NCBI RefSeq assembly: GCF_947495205.1
Contig: NZ_CANLXV010000002.1
Span: forward strand, 62,001 to 126,000
Source of the DNA: an uncultured Polaribacter sp.
Lineage (GTDB): Bacteria > Bacteroidota > Bacteroidia > Flavobacteriales > Flavobacteriaceae
DNA length: 64,000 nucleotides
Direction of reading: 5' to 3'
In this document: piece after piece, positions 16,410 through 24,372 of the stretch
Layout of the letters: each line of letters begins with the position of its first letter
Numbering within the stretch: the stretch's first letter is position 1
Notes under the pieces: generated by a model
Told to the model about the DNA's origin: nothing
Databases searched by the model: none
What the model saw: only the letters and a program-made list of their open reading frames with translations
Made by a program: the position numbers and the translations under genes

Positions 16410-18968
16410 ATGAAATTATTATCTGCAACCCTAGTGTGTTTTACACTATTTTTTAGTTACAACACTAAAGCACAAGTTAAAAAAGATAGTTTAGCTGTTG
16501 TAACAAAAGACACCCTACAAACCAACACACCCATTACTTTTGAAAAAGGAAAAGAATACATATTAGGCGGTATTTCTGTTATTGGCTTACAAAAATTTAG
16601 TGAAGAAACCGTACGTGTTTTTACAGGTTTAAGATACGGGCAACCCTTAAAATTACCTGGGGACAAACTTACAAGTGCCATCAAAAAACTATATGAAAGT
16701 AAGCAATTTAGTGATGTAGATGTTTACTTGGCAAAAATAGATGGCAATACTATTTATTTACAGTTGGATGTACAAGAACTACCTCAACTAAATCAAGTAA
16801 AAATTACGGGTGTTAAAAAAGCAAAAATTAAAGAGCTTGTAAAAGAAACAGAATTAAGTCTGGGTAAAATGGTTACAGATAATTTATTGGTAACCACAAA
16901 AAACTACATTAAAAAGAAATACACAGACAAAGGTTTTTTAAAAACTAAAGTTTCTTTAGATACCCAAAAAGATACATCAGATATTAATATTGTAAACATG
17001 TCTATTTTTATTGATAAAGGCAAAAAAATAAAAATAAAAGACATTAATTTTGAAGGTAATGACGCTGTAAGTTCTAGTACTCTTAAAAAAGCCATGAAAA
17101 ATACCAAAGAAAAGTTTTTTGGTCGTTTTTGGAAAGGTTCAAAATATATAGAAGAAGAATACCAAGAAGATTTAGAAAGTATTTTAGATAAATATAGCAG
17201 ATTAGGTTATAGAGATGCACGTATTTTAGAAGAAAATATTTCTTGGAATAATGATAATACCATAGACGTAAATATAAAACTAGAGGAAGGAAGACAATAC
17301 AGATTTGCAGAAATACTTTATGTTGGAAATAACGAATATACCGATGAGCAATTAGATAGAATTCTAAGAATAGAAAAAGGTGATGTTTACAACGGTGCTG
17401 TTTTAAAAGAGCGTGTAAATGGAGATGGCACACCAACCTCACAAGATTTATCTACACTATACCAAGATAATGGTTTCTTATTTTCTCAAGTAAACGCGGT
17501 AGAAACTAGAGTTAAAAACGATTCTATTACCGTAGAAATTAGAATAAGAGAAGACGAAAAAGCACGTATTAAAAGAGTAACTGTTTCTGGAAATGATAAA
17601 ACCAACGATCATGTACTTTTTAGAGAAATTAGAGTAAAACCAGGAGATTTATTTAGCAGAAGTGCAATTATAAGGTCTATTAGAGAAATTGGGCAATTAG
17701 GGTTCTTTGATCAAAATGTAACACCAGATGTTATACCCAACTATGAAAATAAAACTACAGATATTAATTTTAATGTAGTAGAAAAAGGTGGTAGCCAAAT
17801 AGAATTACAAGGTGGTTATGGTGGTGGTGCTTTTATAGGAACTTTAGGATTGTCTTTTAACAATTTTTCTATAAAAAACATACTCAATAAAGAAGCATAT
17901 AAACCATTACCTATGGGAGATGGTCAAAGTTTATCTTTAAGATTACAAACAAGTAGAACGTTTAGTACCTACAGTTTTTCTTTTACAGAACCATGGTTTG
18001 GTGGTAGAAAACCAAAATCTTTATCATTCTCTGTATATCAATCTAACCAATTTCAAATAGACCCACAAACTTTTGATGTTGATAGAGGTAGAAGATTAGG
18101 CATTACAGGAGCATCTGTTGGTTTAGGGCAACGTTTAAATTGGCCAGATGACTTTTTTCAATTATCTCAAACCGTTTCTTACCAAAGCTTTCAGCTAAAA
18201 AACTATGGTTTTAGAGTAGGTGAAAACGTTTTAAATAGCGGTACTTTAAACAATTTATCGTACAATTTAAACTTATCAAGAAATTCAGCAGGACCTAGTT
18301 TAATTTTCCCAACATATGGATCAGAATTTTCTATTGGTGTTAAAGCTACTTTACCTTATTCTTTGTTTTCTGATAAAAATTTCGATCAACCAGCAGGTTT
18401 AAACGATGCAGAACAAAATGACTTTTTAGCAGATAAATTTAAATGGTTAGAATACTATAAATTAAACTTTAAAGGAAAATGGTATACTTCCTTTACAGAC
18501 AAATTAGTATTAATGTCTAATGCAGAATTTGGTTACCTTGGCTTTTATAATAGCGATTTAGGACAAACACCTTTTGAACGTTTCTTTGTTGGTGGAGATG
18601 GTATTGCTGTTTTTCAATTAGATGGTAGAGAAGTTGTAGGTTTAAGAGGTTACGAAAACAATAGACTTTCTTCTATAGCAGGAGGTACAATTTATAATAA
18701 ATTTCAATTAGAATTAAGATATTCTATTACAGATGCACCATCTGCATCTATTTATACCTTAGGATTTTTAGAAGCCGGTAATTCTTATGACAATTTTCAA
18801 GAATTTAATCCGTTTAATGTAAAAAGATCAGCTGGTGTTGGTGTAAGAATATTTATGCCTGCCTTTGGTTTATTAGGTATAGATTTTGCACATGGATTTG
18901 ATCCTTTACCCGGACAAATAGAAAAATCTGGGTGGCAAACACATTTTATAATCGGAAGACAATTCTAG
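16410..18968 (+). CDS. bamA: Outer-membrane protein assembly factor BamA
   Basis: An 852-residue Omp85 protein that inserts beta-barrels into the outer membrane. I chose the ATG at 16410 because it gives a signal peptide (MKLLSATLVCFTLFFSYNTKAQ). Five POTRA-like domains fill about residues 40-430, for example YILGGISVIGLQKFSEETV, IKIKDINFEGNDAVSSSTLK and ARIKRVTVSGNDKTNDH. The barrel follows from about residue 460, starting at ELQGGYGGGAFIGTLGLSF, and the chain ends in GWQTHFIIGRQF with a terminal Phe. It follows uppS directly and precedes two Skp genes, the usual flavobacterial order. Confidence 0.95.
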   Translation: MKLLSATLVCFTLFFSYNTKAQVKKDSLAVVTKDTLQTNTPITFEKGKEYILGGISVIGLQKFSEETVRVFTGLRYGQPLKLPGDKLTSAIKKLYESKQFSDVDVYLAKIDGNTIYLQLDVQELPQLNQVKITGVKKAKIKELVKETELSLGKMVTDNLLVTTKNYIKKKYTDKGFLKTKVSLDTQKDTSDINIVNMSIFIDKGKKIKIKDINFEGNDAVSSSTLKKAMKNTKEKFFGRFWKGSKYIEEEYQEDLESILDKYSRLGYRDARILEENISWNNDNTIDVNIKLEEGRQYRFAEILYVGNNEYTDEQLDRILRIEKGDVYNGAVLKERVNGDGTPTSQDLSTLYQDNGFLFSQVNAVETRVKNDSITVEIRIREDEKARIKRVTVSGNDKTNDHVLFREIRVKPGDLFSRSAIIRSIREIGQLGFFDQNVTPDVIPNYENKTTDINFNVVEKGGSQIELQGGYGGGAFIGTLGLSFNNFSIKNILNKEAYKPLPMGDGQSLSLRLQTSRTFSTYSFSFTEPWFGGRKPKSLSFSVYQSNQFQIDPQTFDVDRGRRLGITGASVGLGQRLNWPDDFFQLSQTVSYQSFQLKNYGFRVGENVLNSGTLNNLSYNLNLSRNSAGPSLIFPTYGSEFSIGVKATLPYSLFSDKNFDQPAGLNDAEQNDFLADKFKWLEYYKLNFKGKWYTSFTDKLVLMSNAEFGYLGFYNSDLGQTPFERFFVGGDGIAVFQLDGREVVGLRGYENNRLSSIAGGTIYNKFQLELRYSITDAPSASIYTLGFLEAGNSYDNFQEFNPFNVKRSAGVGVRIFMPAFGLLGIDFAHGFDPLPGQIEKSGWQTHFIIGRQF

Positions 18969-19001
18969 AAAAACTGCACATTTAAAAAGTCTTTAGTTTT
19001 T

Positions 19002-19018
19002 TTGGCACGGTTTTTTCT
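19002..19018 (+). promoter_or_regulatory. Candidate sigma-54-like -24/-12 element before the first skp gene
   Basis: TTGGCACG (19002-19009) matches the -24 half of the sigma-54 consensus, and four bases later TTTCT occupies the -12 half where TTGCT is expected. The invariant -24 GG is present, but the -13 G is replaced by T. The predicted start site would lie about 3 bases before the ATG at 19032. Tentative. Confidence 0.3.
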
Positions 19019-19031
19019 AAACATATAACAA

Positions 19032-19823
19032 ATGAAAAATATTTATTTATCGCTAGTTCTTTTACTTACTGTTAGTAATACTTGGTCTCAAAGAGGACAA
19101 GTTATTGCATATATAGATATGGAATACATTCTAGAAAACGTTCCAGAATATCTAGAAGCACAAAACACCTTAGATGAAAAAGTAGTCAAGTGGAAAAAGC
19201 AATTAGATAAAGAAGCTAGGTTTATAGAAGTATTAAAAACAGACTTGGCAAATGAAAAGGCAATTTTAACAAAAGATTTAATTGAAGAAAAAGAAGAAGA
19301 AATTGCATTAAAACAAGACGAATTAAGAAGATTAGAGTCTTTATATTTTGGCCCTAGAGGAGATATGTTTAACCTAAGAAAGCAATTGGTTAAGCCAATA
19401 CAAGACCAAGTATATAATGCAATTCAAAAAATTTCTGCTAGAAAAAAATATGATTTTGTTTTTGATAAATCTAGCGATTTAGTAATGCTATATTCCAATA
19501 AAAAATACGATATTAGCGAGCTCGTTTTATCTACCATAGACAGAACTAGATTGGTAGATGAAAAAAATGCTAAAAGGGACGCAAAAAAAGCACCCAAAGT
19601 ATTAACAGAAAAGCAAAAAGAAATCATTGCTAAAAAAGAAGCTATCGTAGAAAAGAAGCTGTCTGAACAAGAAGCTAAGAAAAAAGCTTTGGCAGAAAGA
19701 AGAGCAGAACTTCTTAAAAAGAGAGAAGAAAAAAGAGAATTGCTTAGAAAGAAGAAAGAAGCATTAAAAAAACAAAAAGAAGAAGCTAAGCAAAAGAAAA
19801 CTAAAAAAGAAGAGCAAAAATAA
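19032..19823 (+). CDS. OmpH/Skp-family periplasmic chaperone with long charged tail
   Basis: A 263-residue Skp-like protein. The signal peptide ends near residue 20 (NTWSQ). GQVIAYIDMEYILENVPEY is the family start; a coiled coil follows, and KYDFVFDKSSDLVMLYSNKK (about 137-156) is the conserved C-terminal strand of the Skp core. After residue about 175 comes a highly charged Lys/Glu/Ala/Arg tail of roughly 85 residues with no counterpart in E. coli Skp or in the next gene. Skp trimers hold unfolded barrel proteins; position right after bamA fits. The tail's role is unknown. Confidence 0.88.
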   Translation: MKNIYLSLVLLLTVSNTWSQRGQVIAYIDMEYILENVPEYLEAQNTLDEKVVKWKKQLDKEARFIEVLKTDLANEKAILTKDLIEEKEEEIALKQDELRRLESLYFGPRGDMFNLRKQLVKPIQDQVYNAIQKISARKKYDFVFDKSSDLVMLYSNKKYDISELVLSTIDRTRLVDEKNAKRDAKKAPKVLTEKQKEIIAKKEAIVEKKLSEQEAKKKALAERRAELLKKREEKRELLRKKKEALKKQKEEAKQKKTKKEEQK

Positions 19824-19859
19824 AATTAAGACAAGAATAATAATTAAATTAAAACAAGA

Positions 19860-20390
19860 ATGAAAAATTTAAAAACTTTACTATTAATTGCTGTATTTAC
19901 TTTAGGAGTGGCGGGTATTTCAAATGCACAAAAAATAGCACATATAAATTACCAAAGAGTAATAGATAATATGCCAGAAACAAGAGCACTTACTGCAACA
20001 TTAGAAAAAATTGGTAAAACTTACCAAGGAGAAATAGAAGGTATGCAGAAAAAATTGCAAGCTAAGTTTCAAAAATATGGTGCAGAAGAAGCTACACAGA
20101 CTCCAGAAAATAATAAAAAAAGAGCAGAAGAAATTCAACTAGAAAGAGTAAAATTAGAACAAGCTCAAAAAGCTGCTTACCAAGAAATGCAAGTAAAGCA
20201 AAATGAAGGTTTACAACCAATTGTAAAAAAAGCAGAAAAAGCTATACAAGATGTAGCTGCTGAAAAAGGTGTCTTATATGTCTTTGATGAAAAATCTTTA
20301 ATTGTAAAGAAGGGCGAAGATTTATATAATGCCGTTAAAGCTAAATTAGGTTTACTTGCAGATAAGCCTTTACCACAACAAACTCGTTAG
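19860..20390 (+). CDS. OmpH/Skp-family periplasmic chaperone
   Basis: A 176-residue canonical Skp-like chaperone with a signal peptide (to about residue 23, GISNAQ), the AHINYQRVIDNMPETRA start, a central coiled coil (about 45-125) and the GVLYVFDEKSLIVKKGED end strand. It is a shorter paralogue of the gene 36 bases upstream. Both probably serve BamA-dependent outer-membrane protein assembly. A terminator follows directly. Confidence 0.92.
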   Translation: MKNLKTLLLIAVFTLGVAGISNAQKIAHINYQRVIDNMPETRALTATLEKIGKTYQGEIEGMQKKLQAKFQKYGAEEATQTPENNKKRAEEIQLERVKLEQAQKAAYQEMQVKQNEGLQPIVKKAEKAIQDVAAEKGVLYVFDEKSLIVKKGEDLYNAVKAKLGLLADKPLPQQTR

Positions 20391-20413
20391 TAAATTCAAA
20401 AAATATTTTTTTT

Positions 20414-20444
20414 AAAACCTACTTTTTTAAAGTAGGTTTTTTTT
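20414..20444 (+). terminator. Terminator after the second skp gene
   Basis: AAAACCTACTTT (20414-20425) pairs perfectly with AAAGTAGGTTTT (20429-20440) around a three-base loop and is followed by more T. Confidence 0.9.
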
Positions 20445-20456
20445 ATTTTTACAAGA

Positions 20457-21254
20457 ATGGCTAATACAGAAAATGCAATAGGTTTTTTTGATTCAGGTGT
20501 TGGTGGTACTTCAATTTGGAAAGAGGTCTTGGCTTTGTTACCACAAGAAAACACCATTTATCTTGCAGATAGTAAAAATGCACCTTATGGCAATAAATCA
20601 ACAAATAAAATTATAGATTTATGTGTTAAAAACACCAATTTCTTACTTCAAAAAAAATGTAAATTAATAGTAGTTGCCTGCAATACAGCCACTACAAATG
20701 CAATAGATTACCTTAGAGCAAATTACACAGTGCCATTTATAGGTATAGAACCTGCAATAAAACCGGCAGCATTACTAACCAAAACTAAAACCATTGGTAT
20801 TTTAGCTACAAAAGGAACGTTAAATAGTAGTTTATTTGAAAAAACATCTAAAAGCCTTAAAAATGATATTACTATTATTGAAACGATAGGCAAAGGACTT
20901 GTAGAACTTATAGAGTCAGGAAAATTGAACTCTAAAGAAATGACTAATCTTTTAAACACTTATTTACAACCGATGTTAAAAAATAATATAGACTCTTTAG
21001 TTTTAGGTTGTACCCACTACCCTTATTTAATTCCTCAAATTAGAACTATTGTTGGCGATAAAATTAAAATAATAGATTCTGGTGAAGCTGTTGCCAAACA
21101 AACAAAAAATATTTTGACGGAAAATAATCTGTTAAATACTACCACAAAAATTGCAAAACATCAATTATATAGTAATATGAATACTGATGTACTTAAAGCT
21201 TTGGTAAACACTACCAAACTTAAAAATAGCAACATTATAGATCAAAATTTTTAA
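20457..21254 (+). CDS. murI: Glutamate racemase
   Basis: A 265-residue enzyme that makes D-glutamate for peptidoglycan. FFDSGVGGTSIWKEV (10-24) is the N-terminal signature. The catalytic cysteines are Cys75 in VVACNTATT and the one in LVLGCTHYPYL near residue 182. The length is standard. It follows the skp terminator, so a separate promoter is likely (TATTTTTA just upstream). Its end overlaps the convergent PorP/SprF gene by 4 bases. Confidence 0.95.
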   Translation: MANTENAIGFFDSGVGGTSIWKEVLALLPQENTIYLADSKNAPYGNKSTNKIIDLCVKNTNFLLQKKCKLIVVACNTATTNAIDYLRANYTVPFIGIEPAIKPAALLTKTKTIGILATKGTLNSSLFEKTSKSLKNDITIIETIGKGLVELIESGKLNSKEMTNLLNTYLQPMLKNNIDSLVLGCTHYPYLIPQIRTIVGDKIKIIDSGEAVAKQTKNILTENNLLNTTTKIAKHQLYSNMNTDVLKALVNTTKLKNSNIIDQNF

Positions 21255-22240
21255 AAACTACCAAAAATAGAATTGATGTTAGGACAAGCAGCTGCTCTTG
21301 GCTTTTTTGTCCATAAATTAAATCCTAAAGTTAATTGATGAAAACCACTATCTGCAAATAAAATTTCATTTAACTGTTTTGTGTAGGTATAAGAAAACAT
21401 AAAATTTTTGAGATTTAAACCTATAATTGGCGAAAAATAAGAAGCATTATCTATGGCATTCTCATCAAAATTTGCTCGGTAAGAAAGCGCTGCCCATACT
21501 TGTGCATTTTCTAAAGATTTGTAAACTTTTAAATTAAAATCTGCAAGCCTTTCTCTTGTTCCTTCTCTAAATTGCAGCATTATTGAAGGCTCTAACTGAA
21601 CAAATTTATCTTCGCCAAAATAATAGCCCGCAGAAAAAATATAATTTCTAAGATCTAATGGTTCTAAAACATTAAGATTGTTTTTTGCCGTTAAAAACAA
21701 GTTTTTTACCGTAAAATAGGTAGACAAACCTCCTTTATGATATGCTAAACTAAAATCTGCATTATAATAACTTGTGCTTTCTATTATTTGACTAATTACA
21801 CCTGGCCTATCTCCTGTAAAACTTCTTTGATCAGATTGGTTTTGTACAAAAGTAAATGCCAATCCAAAAGATAGTTGTTCAAAAAAATTACCATCTCTTA
21901 AAGGTAAATGATAAGTATATGCTGCCTGCAAACCTTGTTGAGAATGAAATCCGTTTTTATCATTGAACAAAACTAGGCCATAACCTGCTTTAGAATACTC
22001 ACCAAACCTAGTATGAAAACTAAGCGTTTGTAAAGCAGGTGCATTAGGTACACCAATCCATTGTTGTCTTGCTGTTAACCTTAACTTACTAGAATTACCA
22101 ATTCCTGCAGCAGAAGGATGCACTAAAAAAACATTATCCGACAGATAATCTTGATAAATTGGTAACGTTTCTTGTGCCTTATTATCTATAGAAAAGAAAA
22201 TAATACACAAAAGACAAATTCTTAAATAAGCTAATTTCAT
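21251..22240 (-). CDS. PorP/SprF family type IX secretion membrane protein
   Basis: A 329-residue outer-membrane barrel of the PorP/SprF family. The signal peptide ends near residue 22 (DNKAQ). QDYLSDNVFLVHPSAAGIGN and RQQWIGVPNAPALQTLSFH are the family signature. Members bind C-terminally sorted cargo at the type IX translocon or anchor specific adhesins. SprF genes usually follow the large gene whose product they export; here no such adhesin gene is adjacent, and upstream lies about 270 bases without a gene. Its cargo is therefore unknown. Confidence 0.9.
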   Translation of the reverse strand: MKLAYLRICLLCIIFFSIDNKAQETLPIYQDYLSDNVFLVHPSAAGIGNSSKLRLTARQQWIGVPNAPALQTLSFHTRFGEYSKAGYGLVLFNDKNGFHSQQGLQAAYTYHLPLRDGNFFEQLSFGLAFTFVQNQSDQRSFTGDRPGVISQIIESTSYYNADFSLAYHKGGLSTYFTVKNLFLTAKNNLNVLEPLDLRNYIFSAGYYFGEDKFVQLEPSIMLQFREGTRERLADFNLKVYKSLENAQVWAALSYRANFDENAIDNASYFSPIIGLNLKNFMFSYTYTKQLNEILFADSGFHQLTLGFNLWTKKPRAAACPNINSIFGSF

Positions 22241-22511
22241 TAACGCTAAAGTTTTATAAAGAAGTCAAATATATCATATTTTCAGCAATAATTTGTTTCT
22301 AACTGTATATTTAAATACTACTTAAAATAGTAAACGAAAAGGGTGATATTCTATTACATTTATTTCAAATTAATAAAAAAAATCACCTTTAAATACATAT
22401 TTGTTAATATTTTTATTAACTTTAGTCAATATGATTTTATAATTACTGTAAATTTGCAGACTACATAAAATGAATACTTTTAATTAACCATATCTTAATC
22501 CCCCATAAGAA
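22241..22511. other. Gene-free AT-rich spacer before the PAS remnant
   Basis: I find no open frame of useful length or RNA gene. A weak imperfect hairpin exists between GGGTGAT near 22340 and ATCACC near 22381. TTAATATTTTTATTAA near 22404 is a short AT palindrome. It probably holds the leftward PorP/SprF promoter and whatever drives the rightward remnant. Confidence 0.5.
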
Positions 22512-22817
22512 ATGCAAAATTCCATAGAAAATACAAGTTAGTTCCAAAAGTTATTTGAAACCCTAAATCTCAGCATTACCTATCAAAATACAATTGGAGA
22601 AATCACTAAGATAAATACTGCCATCTTAAATTTATTCCGGTTAAAGCTAAACCAAGTATTAGGTAAAACATTATTTCGAAAAAACAAGAAAGTTATTTTT
22701 GAAAATAGGGTTGAGTATGCTGTAAATGACTACCCAAACATAATTACTATTAAAAGCGTTGAACAACTTTTAGGTGAAATAATAATCAAACTAAAAATAT
22801 ACTTGATTAACCCCTAA
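22512..22817 (+). pseudogene. PAS-domain sensor remnant with in-frame TAG stop
   Basis: One frame of 101 codons from ATG 22512 to TAA 22815-22817 is interrupted only by TAG at codon 10 (22539-22541). The part after the stop reads like a PAS domain: SITYQNTIGEITKINTAILN, then LFRLKLNQVLGKT, then YAVNDYPNIITIKSVEQLLG. This is the usual PAS order of a beta hairpin, an N-A residue pair, LGKT, a DYP-type loop and a return strand. No kinase domain follows. It lies 56 bases before an orphan response regulator, so I infer the stub of a sensor kinase once paired with it. A sequencing error at the TAG, or chance, cannot be excluded. Confidence 0.55.
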
Positions 22818-22873
22818 TGCAATACCATTATAAAAAAAAGCATAAAATTAAAAATCTATATATCGTATCTTAA

Positions 22874-23521
22874 ATGTTAAACTCTTCTAAAATAAAAGTT
22901 GTATTAATTGATGACCACGAACTAATTAGAGTTGGTTTAAAAAATATATTAGAACAAAAAACAAATATAAAGGTAATTGGTGAAGCTGCTAACGGAAGGG
23001 AAGGCGTAAAATTATGCAAAAAATTAGTGCCAGATATTGTACTTATAGCTATTGCAATGCCAGACTTAAATGGCATAGAAGCAACAAAGCAAATTTTAAA
23101 ACAGAATAATAAAATTAAAATTATTTGTGTTTCTATACATTCTTGTGAACAGTTTGTGCTAAAAATGCTTAATGCAGGCGCTTATGCTTATCTGTTAAAA
23201 GATGGAGACTGCTCTGAATTAATTTTGGCCGTAAAAACAGTGCTGCAAAATAAAAAATATTTGGCAAAAGACTTAAATCAAAACTATTTAAAAACAATTA
23301 ATAATGGTACCCCTATAATAACACATCCTTTAAGTTCTAGAGAAAGAGAGGTCTTACAATTAATTGCAGAAGGTAATTCATCTAAAGAAATAGCATCTGT
23401 ATTATTTTTAAGTTCAAAAACAATAGATGTACATAGAACTCATATTATGAAAAAATTAGGTTTATTTAGTATTGCAGAATTAACAAAATATGCCATTAAA
23501 AACGGAATAACGAACTTGTAG
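22874..23521 (+). CDS. LuxR/NarL-type response regulator lacking the phosphoacceptor Asp
   Basis: A 215-residue response regulator. The receiver domain (about 6-122) keeps the acidic pair Asp13-Asp14, the conserved Ser (IICVSIHS) and the Lys of YLLKDG. The phosphorylation site, normally Asp in VLMDIxMPxLNG, is Ala59 here (VLIAIAMPDLNG, codon GCT at 23048-23050). A LuxR helix-turn-helix covers about 150-207 (SSREREVLQLIAEGNSSKEI, then SSKTIDVHRTHIMKKL). The DNA-binding domain looks intact, so it may act without phosphorylation. It follows the broken PAS reading frame, and no intact kinase gene is nearby. Confidence 0.88.
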   Translation: MLNSSKIKVVLIDDHELIRVGLKNILEQKTNIKVIGEAANGREGVKLCKKLVPDIVLIAIAMPDLNGIEATKQILKQNNKIKIICVSIHSCEQFVLKMLNAGAYAYLLKDGDCSELILAVKTVLQNKKYLAKDLNQNYLKTINNGTPIITHPLSSREREVLQLIAEGNSSKEIASVLFLSSKTIDVHRTHIMKKLGLFSIAELTKYAIKNGITNL

Positions 23522-23599
23522 TGTTTCTCTTAAATTTTTAAAAAATAAAGTACCAAAACTATTTGAAAGTATTAAAAACAAAAAGAGTAAATCTATTTA

Positions 23600-24105
23600 T
23601 TAAATACTATATTTAAAACCCAAAAAACCACTTAGACGGTATGGATATTTCTTGGATTTATAAAATTTTCTTAAATCTGTTCTGCAAGTTAATTGTTGGG
23701 TGCAAACTAATTTAAGCCGTTTGCTTAGCTTATAATTTAACGCTGCACTTAAACCGTAACTTAAAAAACTTTGTCTTTTTCTATATATTTTACCAAAATC
23801 AGCATAAGCTGTTACAGAAAATTTACCAAAAAAATCTTCTAAACCATAGCCTATTCCTAGTGCATATCTTTGATAATTTTTAACAATTAAATCTGCATAT
23901 TCTACTGATAGATAAGCTACCATTTTTTTTTAAAACAATATACAGGTACTTCTAATTTTGATAATAAATTTATTGTTAAAGGATTGTTCCCTTTATCATC
24001 TCCCAATACAAACAACTTAACATCTTGCTGCAAAGAAAACTCCACACTATTTTGTGCGGAAATTCTGCAAACAAAAAGAAAGAAAATAAGAGCTATTAGT
24101 CTCAT
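23600..24105 (-). pseudogene. Small outer-membrane barrel gene split by a frameshift at A9
   Basis: Two overlapping frames together make one protein of about 168 residues. The first (24105 down to 23917) has a signal peptide (MRLIALIFFLFVCRISAQ) and the first strands, ending KLEVPVYCFKKKW. The second (23923 down to 23600) lacks a signal peptide and continues as barrel strands (VAYLSVEYADLIVKNYQRYA ... YRLSGFLGFKYSI). The break falls in a run of nine A on the coding strand (T at 23923-23931); one extra A joins the frames as KKK-MVAYLSVEY. It may be a decayed gene, a phase-variable gene, a product of polymerase slippage, or a sequencing error. No close family is recognised. Confidence 0.68.
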
Positions 24106-24160
24106 AAAATGGGAAATGTTTTATTAAAACTTTTTAAAAAAGAAATATATAACCAATTTT

Positions 24161-24188
24161 TTTACTTAAAAATATCATTTTAAGTAAA
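24161..24188. repeat. 11-bp inverted repeat upstream of the split barrel gene
   Basis: TTTACTTAAAA (24161-24171) and TTTTAAGTAAA (24178-24188) are perfect inverted copies with a six-base spacer. They lie 56-83 bases upstream of the barrel gene's start, as an operator would. A partial third copy, AACTTAAAAT, begins near 24197. Confidence 0.55.
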
Positions 24189-24275
24189 ATACATTTAACT
24201 TAAAATACAAATCTTATGATAGTAAACCTTTAAATAAAACCGTCTTAGTAGAAAGGTGTAAATATATTATTGGTG

Positions 24276-24321
24276 AAAAAAAAATAAGTAGCTCCAAACA
24301 AACAATAGAGCTACTTATTTT
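24276..24321 (-). terminator. Terminator of the small secreted protein gene
   Basis: AAAATAAGTAGCTC (24281-24294) pairs perfectly over 14 bp with GAGCTACTTATTTT (24308-24321). On the minus strand the hairpin is followed by a run of T. Confidence 0.85.
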
Positions 24322-24372
24322 AACCTCCAACAGGGTATTTTATTCTGTTTTACCCATGGCAAACAATAAAGT

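Noticed and set aside
14980..21254. Phage or horizontally acquired island around bamA
   Set aside because: Composition matches the rest, and gene order (nadK, barrel, uppS, bamA, skp, skp, murI) is the normal flavobacterial core arrangement.
23600..24105. Two separate small genes rather than one split gene
   Set aside because: The second part has no signal peptide, starts inside the A run, and continues the barrel strands of the first part.
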